Part shown: in pieces, positions 7,854 through 14,224 of the stretch | Numbering within the stretch: position 1 is the first letter of the stretch | Layout of the letters: each line of letters begins with the position of its first letter | NCBI GenBank assembly: GCA_964577295.1 | Contig: CAZNYN010000051.1 | Location: 1 to 14,411, forward strand | DNA length: 14,411 nucleotides | Reading direction: 5' to 3' | Source of the DNA: CAZNYN01 sp964577295 | Lineage (GTDB): Bacteria > Synergistota > Synergistia > Synergistales > Synergistaceae | Translations under genes and position numbers: made by a program | The notes under the pieces: model-generated | Told to the model about the DNA's origin: nothing | Database searches by the model: none | Seen by the model: only the letters and a program-made list of their open reading frames with translations

Positions 7854-10127
7854 ATGTTTAATAAAATTAAAGAAAGACTAAAGTCATACAAACCTAATAT
7901 CGCACGGAAAACACTCTGTGGGACAGCCTTCCTCCTCTTGGGTACGGCTCTCATGCTCTCGACTTTTCCCTACAGCAAAGTGATATCATGGTCTATATCT
8001 ACTGTAGTAACAGACAAAAACGGCATACCGTTACAGGGGACACTCTCATCATCCGAAGAGTGGTCTCTGCCCGTCCCCTTTGAGGAGATGGGAGCATGGA
8101 TGCCGAAAGTTGTCGTAGCCCTTGAGGACAGGCGCTTTTACACGCACAACGGAGCGGATCTTGCCGCCATAATCCGCGCCGCCCTCCAAAACAGCCGCGC
8201 GGAAAAAAGAGTCTCCGGCGGCTCTACAATCACAAGCCAAGTAATACGCTTGGCCATACCGCGCGAACGCACAATGGCAAACAAAGCCATAGAATTCTGG
8301 CAGGCAATGCAGCTTGAATTCTTCCTGACAAAGAGAGACATACTGGAACTATACCTCAACAGAGCGCCGTTCGGCGGCAATATAAGGGGAGTGGAAGCCG
8401 CGGCGCGTTCGTGGTTCGGCAAGCCTGCCAAAGAACTCTCCTTGGCGGAAGCGGCACTGCTTGCCGGAATCCTTCGCGGGCCGTCATACTACAGGCCCGA
8501 CAGACACCCAGACCGAGCCCGTCTCCTGCGCGACAGACTGCTCGACACACTGGAAGAAGTCAAAGCCGCTTCTCCCGACGAAGTCCGCCGCGCCAAGCTC
8601 GAACCTCTGCCCTCATCGCGTGCCGCGATACCCTCCTTTCACAGAATGGCCGCGGCGCAGGTAATCAATAAAAGCGGTGTTGGCGCATACAGAGACAGAT
8701 TCGGCCGCCTGCGCTCCACGATAGACACAGACATACAAAACATCTTGAAACAGGAACTCGGCGCTGCTCTCGAAAACATGCCCTACGGTGTGACCGGAGC
8801 GGCCGTGCTCGCGGAAAACGAAAGCGGAGCAGTTCGCGGCTACATCGGAAACGTCCGCGAAGGAAGCGGCGCAGTGGCATCCTGGGTGGACTGTGCCGAC
8901 TCCCCGCGCTCCCCCGGTTCGACGCTGAAGCCCTTCATATACGCGCTCGCATTTGAATCGGGGCGGTACACTCCCTCGTCGCTCATAGCGGACTCCCCGG
9001 ACTCCATGAACGCCGCCCCCAGAAACTTTGACAGACGGTACAGAGGCCCCGTCACAGTAAGAACGGCATTGGCGGACTCACTCAACATCCCGGCCGTAAG
9101 AGTGCTCCACAGCGAGGGAGGCAGAAGGACAATAGACCTCTACCGCAGACTGGGCTTTTCACACTTCACAAAAGACTTTGAATGGTACGGAGACAGTCTG
9201 GCTCTCGGCGGCTGCGAAGTCACCGCTTTAGAGCTTGCCTCGGCCTACAGGACAATGGCGAACGGAGGAAAAGGCTCACCGCTTAAATGGACGGAAAACG
9301 CAGAAAAAAGCACCGTGACATCGGTAATAACTCCCGAAGCATCGGCGCTGACACTCGACATACTCAAAGATACAAGGAGACTCCTGCCGTTATATCGCGA
9401 CATATTCGGTGCTGACGGCACAGTAATAGCATTCAAAACCGGAACGTCATACGGCCTTAGGGACGCATGGACAGGTGCAGTCACAAAAAAATACACACTC
9501 ATAGTCTGGTTCGGAGACCCGAGCGGCAAACCTCACAGGGCCTTGGTAGGACTGACAGCGGCAGCCCCGACCGCGGTGCGCATAATGAGGAAAGTCACAG
9601 AGAGCGGAACAAAGTGGTTTGACCTCCCGCCATCGGTCAAAGTGAGAAAAGTGTGCAGAGTGTCGGGCGCTCCCGTAAATACGCACTGCCCCGAAAGCTA
9701 TGACGCCCTCTTCGCAGACAAAATCTCCTCCACAGAGCCCTGCCGCCTGCACATAGTCGAGGACGGAGCAGTGACAGTACGCTGGCCCGAAGAACTGCGC
9801 GCATTCTTCGCAAAGGGAGACGAGCATAATGAAATAAAAAAAGCCCTCATAACCTCGCCGCGCGCGGGAGCAATCTACGAGCTTGCCAAAAACAGAGAAA
9901 AACTCCCCCTGACGGTACAGGGACTTTCCGGCACACTCTACTGGTTCATAGACGGACAACTGGAAGCATCATCGGAAAACGGCGCCGCTTTCTGGAAAAT
10001 GACAGAAGGAACACACAAAATATCCGTAACGGACGAAGAAGGCAACGGAGCCGAAGCCGCATTCAAAGTAACAAAAGAAAAAAAGACAGAAGAAGAACTG
10101 CCGGTGTTGGAAGAAATAGACGGATAA
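7854..10127 (+). CDS. pbpC: Penicillin-binding protein 1C (bifunctional glycosyltransferase/transpeptidase)
   Basis: This is an inner-membrane peptidoglycan synthase of 757 residues from ATG 7854. The frame is open from 7779, but the first 25 codons overlap the stem-loop and precede the usual short basic N-terminus, so 7854 is preferred; the ribosome site is weak (GGGAAGGGA). A membrane helix spans about 20-37. The GT51 domain shows EDRRFYTHNG with catalytic E91, GGSTITSQ (122-129) and TKRDILELYLNRAPFGG (159-175). The transpeptidase domain has STLK (S356, K359), SLN (409-411) and KTGT (528-531). A C-terminal PBP1C-type domain follows, with CRVSG...HCP (601-612) and a beta-rich tail (TSPRAGAIYELA, LYWFIDGQ). 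All catalytic motifs are intact. It is probably co-transcribed with the alpha-2-macroglobulin gene, as in many diderms. Confidence 0.95.
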   Translation: MFNKIKERLKSYKPNIARKTLCGTAFLLLGTALMLSTFPYSKVISWSISTVVTDKNGIPLQGTLSSSEEWSLPVPFEEMGAWMPKVVVALEDRRFYTHNGADLAAIIRAALQNSRAEKRVSGGSTITSQVIRLAIPRERTMANKAIEFWQAMQLEFFLTKRDILELYLNRAPFGGNIRGVEAAARSWFGKPAKELSLAEAALLAGILRGPSYYRPDRHPDRARLLRDRLLDTLEEVKAASPDEVRRAKLEPLPSSRAAIPSFHRMAAAQVINKSGVGAYRDRFGRLRSTIDTDIQNILKQELGAALENMPYGVTGAAVLAENESGAVRGYIGNVREGSGAVASWVDCADSPRSPGSTLKPFIYALAFESGRYTPSSLIADSPDSMNAAPRNFDRRYRGPVTVRTALADSLNIPAVRVLHSEGGRRTIDLYRRLGFSHFTKDFEWYGDSLALGGCEVTALELASAYRTMANGGKGSPLKWTENAEKSTVTSVITPEASALTLDILKDTRRLLPLYRDIFGADGTVIAFKTGTSYGLRDAWTGAVTKKYTLIVWFGDPSGKPHRALVGLTAAAPTAVRIMRKVTESGTKWFDLPPSVKVRKVCRVSGAPVNTHCPESYDALFADKISSTEPCRLHIVEDGAVTVRWPEELRAFFAKGDEHNEIKKALITSPRAGAIYELAKNREKLPLTVQGLSGTLYWFIDGQLEASSENGAAFWKMTEGTHKISVTDEEGNGAEAAFKVTKEKKTEEELPVLEEIDG

Positions 10128-10157
10128 ATTATATATTTAAAACAAACGTACAGCCGA

Positions 10158-10187
10158 TTGACATTAACTTTTCATATCATGTAATAT
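10158..10187 (+). promoter_or_regulatory. Sigma-70-type promoter for vapD
   Basis: A consensus -35 TTGACA (10158-10163) is followed after 18 bases by TAATAT (10182-10187). It sits 40 bases before the vapD start codon, so vapD is expressed independently of pbpC. Confidence 0.7.
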
Positions 10188-10227
10188 TAACAAAATATCG
10201 GTAAAATATGAGAAAGGAGGCACTTCA

Positions 10228-10512
10228 ATGTACGCAATCGCATTTGATTTAAGAATAGACGATTTAAAAAGAACATACGGTGAACCATACAACAGGGCTT
10301 ATGACGAGATTCGTCAGGAACTGGAAGATCTGGGTTTTGAATGGACGCATGGGAGTGTCTACATAAACAGCTCCTCTAAAGACTCTTTAACTACGGTCTA
10401 TAAGGCGATTAACAGACTCTCGAAAATAGACTGGTTTAAAGAATCCGTTCGTGATATCAGAGCCTTCAAGGTTGAGGATTGGTCTGATTTTACTGAGGTT
10501 GTAAAAGGCTAG
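10228..10512 (+). CDS. vapD: VapD family endoribonuclease
   Basis: This is 94 residues from ATG after AAAGGAGG (10213-10220). MYAIAFDL at the start, GFEWTHGSVY (36-45) and WFKESVRDIRAFKVED (69-84) are the hallmarks of VapD, a Cas2-fold ribonuclease. D7 in MYAIAFDL is the candidate catalytic aspartate by analogy with Cas2. From memory the sequence is closest to the Helicobacter pylori type (LGFEWT-GSVY, YKAINRLS). In Haemophilus VapD is the toxin of VapXD. No VapX-like antitoxin frame is visible on either side, so it stands alone as in H. pylori. Base composition is more AT-rich than the flanking yfhM-pbpC block. Lateral acquisition is plausible. It has its own promoter and converges with pstS. 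Confidence 0.9.
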   Translation: MYAIAFDLRIDDLKRTYGEPYNRAYDEIRQELEDLGFEWTHGSVYINSSSKDSLTTVYKAINRLSKIDWFKESVRDIRAFKVEDWSDFTEVVKG

Positions 10513-10537
10513 CCTCTTCAAATTTGTGCGCAAACGC

Positions 10538-10571
10538 GAATCGGAGGCCCGTATAGTGCGGCCTCCGATTC
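10538..10571. terminator. Hairpin between convergent vapD and pstS
   Basis: GAATCGGAGGCC (10538-10549) pairs perfectly with GGCCTCCGATTC (10560-10571) around a 10-base loop. Neither strand has a long T-run after it, so it is a likely shared but non-canonical terminator. Confidence 0.6.
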
Positions 10572-10603
10572 TGTCTATTGGTGTACCTGCTGTTGGGAGC
10601 GGA

Positions 10604-11434
10604 TTATTTACCTATCTCCTGAAGTGAGACAAACCCTGTCTTGTTGACAATCTTCTGACCTTCCGTGCTCTGCATAAAGTTGATAAAGTCCAGAACATCT
10701 CCCTCGGGCCAGCCGTTTGTGAACATAAAGAGATAGCGAGCAAGGGGATACTTTCCGCTGCGGGCTGTTGCCGCCGTGCCCGAAATACCGTCCACCGAGA
10801 GGCCCTTTACAGACTTTGTCACATAACCCATGCCCTCATATCCTATGGCATTCTTATTCTGAGCTATGGCTGTCATCATTGCTCCGCTGGATGCCGTGAC
10901 CTGAGCTTTCGGCGTCACTCGTGCCTTGGAGCCGTGGTCCATAATCATCTCCTGCCATGTGCCGTAAGTGCCCGAACTCGTGTCGCGTCCTACTACAACT
11001 ATCGGTGCGGCCTTGCCTCCGACCTCTTTCCAGTCGGTAATCTTTCCGGAGAAAATATCCTTAAGCTGTGCTTTTGAGAGAGATTTAACGGGGTTTGAAG
11101 GGTGGACTACAGGGACAATACAATCAAGGGCGACCGCAAAGGGGACGGGATAAACCTTCTTTGCCATGCAGCTCTCTATCTCCTTATCCTTTATAAAGCG
11201 CGATGCATTTGCAATCTGAGCGCTGCCGTCCGCCAGAGACTTGAAGCCGTTGCCTGTTCCCGTGCCCGAGACAGAAAACTTCACACCGGGGTTAGACTTC
11301 ATAAACTGCTCAGCCGCCGCCTGACCGAAAGGAAGCACCGTAGTGGAACCGTCCATAACAATAGGCGCCGCAAATGCCGATGATGCGAATGCCATAACAA
11401 ATGATAATACCGCTGCCGCAAAAAACTTCTTCAT
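10604..11434 (-). CDS. pstS: PstS-like periplasmic phosphate-binding protein
   Basis: This is the substrate-binding protein of an ABC phosphate importer, 276 residues. The start is ATG 11434 with GAGGAGG just upstream; an in-frame ATG 15 codons earlier lacks a site. The signal peptide is MKKFFAAAVLSFVMAFASSAFA, with likely cleavage after AFA (22). Phosphate-binding loops of the PstS type are visible: DGSTTV (28-33), SGTGTGNG (56-63) and GRDTSSGTYGTW (149-160). KDIFSGKITDWKEVGG (115-130) and the C-terminal NFMQSTEGQKIV are also family landmarks. The length is normal. pstC, pstA and pstB do not follow; vapD converges instead, so the permease must lie elsewhere or the protein serves another PstS-type role. 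A lone binding protein could also bind a different oxyanion. A possible Pho box lies upstream. Confidence 0.9.
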   Translation of the reverse strand: MKKFFAAAVLSFVMAFASSAFAAPIVMDGSTTVLPFGQAAAEQFMKSNPGVKFSVSGTGTGNGFKSLADGSAQIANASRFIKDKEIESCMAKKVYPVPFAVALDCIVPVVHPSNPVKSLSKAQLKDIFSGKITDWKEVGGKAAPIVVVGRDTSSGTYGTWQEMIMDHGSKARVTPKAQVTASSGAMMTAIAQNKNAIGYEGMGYVTKSVKGLSVDGISGTAATARSGKYPLARYLFMFTNGWPEGDVLDFINFMQSTEGQKIVNKTGFVSLQEIGK

Positions 11435-11468
11435 TGAATATTCCTCCTCGTTTTTATGTACTGAGAAG

Positions 11469-11521
11469 AGTATATTCAAAGAAAGTAACGAATGAATTTA
11501 GAAAACGTAACAGAAACGCAA
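11469..11521 (-). promoter_or_regulatory. Possible Pho box and -10 for pstS
   Basis: Read on the minus strand, four consecutive 11-base units begin TTGCGTT, TTACGTT, AAATTCA and TTACTTT (11521 down to 11478). TATACT follows at 11474-11469 as a -10. Direct repeats of about 7 bases at 11-base spacing are how PhoB/PhoP boxes are built, and the gene is pstS. The repeats are imperfect, and the exact consensus for this phylum is not known to me. Confidence 0.4.
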
Positions 11522-11526
11522 CAAAA

Positions 11527-11811
11527 CTAAAACTTAATAATATAATGAGCTCCGTCGGGAAAGTTCACTCTCAGTTCCAGCAGACCGCCAAGTGCGGAAG
11601 CATACTTTTTCAGAGTGTCTATCTGCAAGTTATCTTTTCCCTCTATCTTTGATATTGCCGGCTGAGTAAGGGCCGTAGTCTCCGCAACTTCCTTCTGCGA
11701 CAGCCCCCTTGCACGGCGAATATCCTCCAGGTTGGCAAAAACGGGAGAGACCTTTGCTCTCATCCCCTTCTCTTTCTTAGCCGCAGCTTTTATATATCTT
11801 TCACCCTGCAT
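11527..11811 (-). CDS. Xre-family helix-turn-helix protein, orphan antitoxin-like
   Basis: This is 94 residues from ATG with GGAGTG 5 bases upstream. The N-terminus is basic (KAAAKKEKG). A helix-turn-helix spans about residues 28-72: LEDIRRARGLSQKEVAETTALTQ, then PAISKIEGKDNLQIDTLKKYASALG. The C-terminal LLELRVNFPDGAHYIIKF strand is the form seen in HigA-like antitoxins of toxin-antitoxin pairs. Such antitoxins usually have a RelE/HigB toxin directly upstream, but nothing of that kind lies in the AT-rich DNA upstream, and downstream is pstS. It may therefore be an orphan antitoxin or a local regulator, possibly of its own promoter. Confidence 0.8.
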   Translation of the reverse strand: MQGERYIKAAAKKEKGMRAKVSPVFANLEDIRRARGLSQKEVAETTALTQPAISKIEGKDNLQIDTLKKYASALGGLLELRVNFPDGAHYIIKF

Positions 11812-12373
11812 AAAATCACTCCATTTATAAAATAATTAAAACGGATAAAAACGATACAGTATAAAAACGACAGCAACAAAAAAGATGCCGATCGATTTGA
11901 AAGAATTAATCTTAATAATAGATAACGCAATAAAAAAATATGCAATACTGTCGCTTAAGCTTCAATATTTAGCTTTCGCCCTGCCCTCATCAGATAGTAA
12001 AGTTTTAGTATTTTTCGGTATGAAATTTGGACATAAACATAAATAACCTTTGTCTGAATCAAACAAAAAACAAAAAGCCATTATAATTTTTTATTATTAT
12101 AGCTCGATTCCAAAGAAAAAAATAGTGTCTATTGAACTAAAATGAAGATAAAAATTAAAGTAAATAATGTTCCGGCACATTTAAAAAACAAAACAAGCAG
12201 AATTACAACTTATCTGATAACCTGTTATGTCAAGACAAGCACATCTACCACTTACATTACTTATATGCTATATGGCCTAAAAAAATCTTTTGCGAATTTT
12301 ATAAAATCCATTTGTATTTTTCGGCACTTCTATGCACTATTATAGTTATCAAGAAAGAAAGGAGGAATGCAAG
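11812..12373. other. AT-rich gene-free region
   Basis: About 560 bases, visibly AT-rich against the GC-rich genes around it. It must hold the promoters for the Xre gene (minus) and the six-gene cassette (plus). The only notable internal pattern is an 11-base direct repeat, GTATTTTTCGG, at 12008-12018 and 12314-12324; the second copy lies 50 bases before the first cassette gene. A 67-codon open frame at 12142-12345 has no ribosome site and biased AT-driven composition, so it is not called. Confidence 0.6.
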
Positions 12374-12589
12374 ATGGCAAACATCAATCCCATATCCACA
12401 TCGCTCCGCCTTACCCTCAGCCTTGGAACGGTTGACGGCAAGAAAGTTGAGAAGAGCGTGACTTTCGGCAGCATCAGCAACGACATAACAGCCGAGAAAG
12501 CAAAAGCTCTCGTGGCAGCGGTCTCCGACCTCTTCGAGTACCCTGTCGCAGCGACAAAGAAGTACAGCACAGGACTCCTCGTAGACTAG
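12374..12589 (+). CDS. DUF1659 family small protein
   Basis: This is 71 residues from ATG 12374, with AAAGGAGG 7 bases upstream. The sequence MANINPISTSLRLTLSLG, then a conserved turn (DGKKVEKSVTFGSI) and a C-terminal helix (EKAKALVAAVSDLF), fits the DUF1659 pattern known from Firmicutes and Synergistota. It has no signal peptide or membrane segment. It is the first gene of a six-gene cassette. The near-ideal ribosome site suggests abundant synthesis. DUF1659 proteins commonly sit beside DUF2922 and YvrJ genes, as here, and their function is not known. A small structural or scaffold role would fit the size and expression, but this is a guess. Confidence 0.8.
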   Translation: MANINPISTSLRLTLSLGTVDGKKVEKSVTFGSISNDITAEKAKALVAAVSDLFEYPVAATKKYSTGLLVD

Positions 12590-12625
12590 TGCTCGGCAAA
12601 TTAACCGAAAGGAGGTGTATACTAC

Positions 12626-12838
12626 ATGAGAACACTAAAACTCAAATTCCTCACCGATGCAAATGAGGCTTTCGCAGTCAGCATGAACTATGCCGACCCG
12701 GAGCTGAACGGAGAGACAGGAAAAACCGCGGTACTCGCGGCACAGAACGCGCTTATCGCAGCTCAGCCCTTTGATGTAGTCCTCGGTACGGCAAACGGAG
12801 CGGAGATCATCGACAGAAACGTAACAACCCTTATATAA
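12626..12838 (+). CDS. DUF2922 family small protein
   Basis: This is 70 residues from ATG 12626 after a full consensus ribosome site, AAAGGAGGT (12608-12616). MRTLKLKFLTDANEAFAVSMNYADPEL, a central helix (TGKTAVLAAQNALIAAQPF) and a closing ANGAEIIDRNVTTLI strand match the DUF2922 pattern, in which the C-terminus typically ends with a V-T-x-L/I motif. It is predicted cytosolic and lies 36 bases after DUF1659. The paired domains and matched translation signals suggest the two proteins are made in similar amounts and may form one complex. Function is unknown. Confidence 0.8.
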   Translation: MRTLKLKFLTDANEAFAVSMNYADPELNGETGKTAVLAAQNALIAAQPFDVVLGTANGAEIIDRNVTTLI

Positions 12839-12845
12839 GGCATAG

Positions 12846-12872
12846 GCGGCGCGCCTCGGACAAGCGCGCCGC
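12846..12872 (+). other. GC-rich hairpin after DUF2922
   Basis: GCGGCGCGC (12846-12854) pairs perfectly with GCGCGCCGC (12864-12872) around a 9-base loop, 7 bases after the DUF2922 stop. No T-run follows directly. It could stabilise the upstream mRNA or partly terminate transcription, setting a step between the two abundant small proteins and the four genes downstream. Confidence 0.6.
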
Positions 12873-12907
12873 ACAAAACTTTTACCGGCCGCAGGAGGTG
12901 ATGTACG

Positions 12908-13060
12908 GTGGAAGAACTAATCGGCAATGTGATGCAGAGCTCCTTTTCCGTTGCTGTGGCAGCCTATCTGCTTGTCAGAATGGACAAAAGGATGGAAGAG
13001 CTTACAAAAGCCGTAGTACATCTTGGCGCCGTTATGGAAGCAAAGGAGGGCAAAGAGTGA
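12908..13060 (+). CDS. YvrJ family small membrane protein (holin-like)
   Basis: This is 50 residues from GTG 12908, with AGGAGG (12893-12898) 9 bases upstream. An ATG at 12901 is out of frame and too close to the site. The sequence VEELIGNVMQSSFSVAVAAY, then LLVRMDKRMEELTKAVVHLG, shows the YvrJ pattern: a short N-terminal helix, one membrane segment (about 10-23), then a basic-amphipathic helix. This topology is like small phage holins of the BhlA/UviB type. In Bacillus subtilis yvrJ lies beside the sigO/rsoA sigma genes (from memory), and here a sigma factor closes the operon. Its stop overlaps the start of the next gene. Insertion in the inner membrane is likely; lytic or transport activity is unproven. 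Confidence 0.8.
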   Translation: MEELIGNVMQSSFSVAVAAYLLVRMDKRMEELTKAVVHLGAVMEAKEGKE

Positions 13061-13158
13061 AAAAAAACCTGCTGAGCCGCATTGGGCGGATATTGGTTCT
13101 CATCGCGGCTCACATAAATTTTTTTGAAAAGAGGCACAAAGACATTGAGGCTGAATGA
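13057..13158 (+). CDS. Tiny 33-residue protein of unknown function
   Basis: The frame opens with GTG 13057 overlapping the YvrJ stop (GTGA) and is preceded by AAGGAGG (13042-13048) inside yvrJ at 8-base spacing. It reads VKKNLLSRIGRILVLIAAHI, then NFFEKRHKDIEAE. It is basic at the N-terminus, hydrophobic at residues 11-20 and charged at the end, as for a small membrane-associated peptide. It ends 14 bases inside the likely start of the M15 peptidase gene, which gives translationally coupled overlaps on both sides. I do not recognise a family. Real expression is supported only by the ribosome site and tight packing. Confidence 0.55.
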   Translation: MKKNLLSRIGRILVLIAAHINFFEKRHKDIEAE

Positions 13159-13495
13159 CTTCAAACTTACGGAACACTTTAATCTCTCGGAGTTCCAATG
13201 TCCCTGCTGCCACAGCGTAAGGCTCAGTCCCCAGCTTGTGCTGAAGCTCGAAGCCGTAAGGCAGAGATGGGGCAACGCAATAATTATCAACAGCGGCTAC
13301 CGCTGCGCCTCTCACAACAAAGAAGTGGGCGGCGCGGCGGCAAGCCTCCACAGACAGGGCCTTGCGGCAGACGTCAGAATCAGGCGCGAAGACCAGGAAC
13401 GTTTTCGCAGAATAGCGGCATCCGAAGGATTCACAAGGGTCATCATGTATGGTGATCGCGGCTTTATACATCTTGAAACAGGAGGAAATATCTGA
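13145..13495 (+). CDS. M15_3-type D,D/L,D-peptidase (endolysin-like)
   Basis: This is a cell-wall peptidase of 116 residues. I prefer TTG 13145, with GAGG 10 bases before it, over TTG 13124, which has no ribosome site. The sequence shows the M15_3 signature: INSGYRCASHNKEVGG (48-63), SLHRQGLAADV (67-77) and FIHLE (107-111). The zinc ligands are expected to be H69, D76 and H109, all present. An N-terminal FKLTEHFNLSEFQCPCC stretch precedes the core and is usual in phage-type members. There is no signal peptide, so access to peptidoglycan would need a holin-like export route, for which the YvrJ protein upstream is a candidate. The next gene begins immediately after the stop. Confidence 0.85.
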   Translation: MRLNDFKLTEHFNLSEFQCPCCHSVRLSPQLVLKLEAVRQRWGNAIIINSGYRCASHNKEVGGAAASLHRQGLAADVRIRREDQERFRRIAASEGFTRVIMYGDRGFIHLETGGNI

Positions 13496-13496
13496 C

Positions 13497-14015
13497 TTGG
13501 CAAACTACACAAACTTTTCGGAAAGACTCGGCGGAGAACTCGGAGGAGCGGTACTCAGCTACGGCCCGCTCGTAAGGGCGACGGCATACCGCTACCAGGG
13601 ACGCGGCGCGGACTTTGACGACCTGGTACAGGAAGGATACCTTGCTCTCCTGCTTCTGATACCGAAATGCGATGACACCGACTGGCTTCCCGCATTCCTA
13701 AAAAACAGACTGCCCGGATATGTGAGAGCGGCGGCGGCCAGGCTTCGCGGAGGCAGAGGCGACAATGTCATAGAGCTTGAAGCAATAGAAGAAACGGTAA
13801 AAGAAAGTGAAAGCCCGGCTATGAGAAGCGAAAACGAACTGCACATCATGCTGGAAAAAGCCCTGACAGAAGAAGAACTGGACATGACCCAAGCACTTTT
13901 GGAAGGCTTCACACAGAAAGAACTGGCAGTACTCTTCGGCATAACACAACAAGCCGTAAGCGTCAGAGTAGGAAAAATAAGAGACAAGCTCCGCCCGCTG
14001 ACAGAGAGCCTATAA
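13497..14015 (+). CDS. Sigma-70 family RNA polymerase sigma factor
   Basis: This is 172 residues from TTG 13497, one base after the M15 stop, with AGGAGG (13480-13485) inside the M15 gene. An in-frame ATG at 13449 would overlap the M15 gene by 47 bases and lacks a site. Region 2 is visible at about 25-75, with DDLVQEGYLALLLLI (41-55), the core-binding 2.2 segment. Region 4 lies at 123-168, with a helix-turn-helix in FTQKELAVLFGITQ, then QQAVSVRVGKIRDKLR. The protein is short, like phage or ECF-type and BldN/SigO-like factors, and lacks regions 1 and 3. It probably directs its own cassette or a small regulon. No anti-sigma gene is seen, though the small membrane peptides upstream could serve. 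Confidence 0.85.
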   Translation: MANYTNFSERLGGELGGAVLSYGPLVRATAYRYQGRGADFDDLVQEGYLALLLLIPKCDDTDWLPAFLKNRLPGYVRAAAARLRGGRGDNVIELEAIEETVKESESPAMRSENELHIMLEKALTEEELDMTQALLEGFTQKELAVLFGITQQAVSVRVGKIRDKLRPLTESL

Positions 14016-14018
14016 AAA

Positions 14019-14046
14019 AGCACCCCCGTCTTTTGACGGGGGTGCT
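14019..14046. terminator. Hairpin after the sigma gene, T-run on the minus strand
   Basis: AGCACCCCCGTC (14019-14030) pairs perfectly with GACGGGGGTGCT (14035-14046) around a TTTT loop. The run of six A residues lies on the plus strand before it, so a canonical U-tract exists only for minus-strand transcripts. It probably also slows plus-strand transcription. Confidence 0.75.
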
Positions 14047-14156
14047 GCTGTGTGTATGGTGAGGAGAAAGGGAAAGGCGAAAGGGCAGGGGCGTTGAGCA
14101 ATTGTTGAACGATTGTCAGGGGCAGAGGCATGGGAGCAGCCTTGGTTTTGCACTGT

Positions 14157-14224
14157 TCGGAAGCCGCTTCGCGTGAAACATAATGAAGTGCTCGCTTCGC
14201 ATTGCGTGAAATGTTGAGAGAAGA
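14157..14224. repeat. Short imperfect repeat beside the right-end repeat cluster
   Basis: GCTTCGCGTGAAACAT and GCTTCGCATTGCGTGAAATG are imperfect direct copies within 14164-14215. A GAAG/CTTC stem lies between them. No gene is supported in 14047-14411; long minus-strand frames here merely read the repeats. Confidence 0.4.

Noticed and set aside
12142..12345. 67-codon frame in the AT-rich region
   Set aside because: It has no Shine-Dalgarno site, a composition driven by AT richness and no recognisable motif; it overlaps the expected promoter of the cassette.
12898..13158. 86-codon frame starting just before yvrJ
   Set aside because: The +1-shifted YvrJ frame at 12908 has family similarity and better ribosome-site spacing; the tail of this longer frame is the 33-residue gene, called separately from its own start.
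12374..14015. Complete prophage
   Set aside because: There is no integrase, terminase, capsid, portal or tail gene; only phage-like lysis-type pieces are seen.
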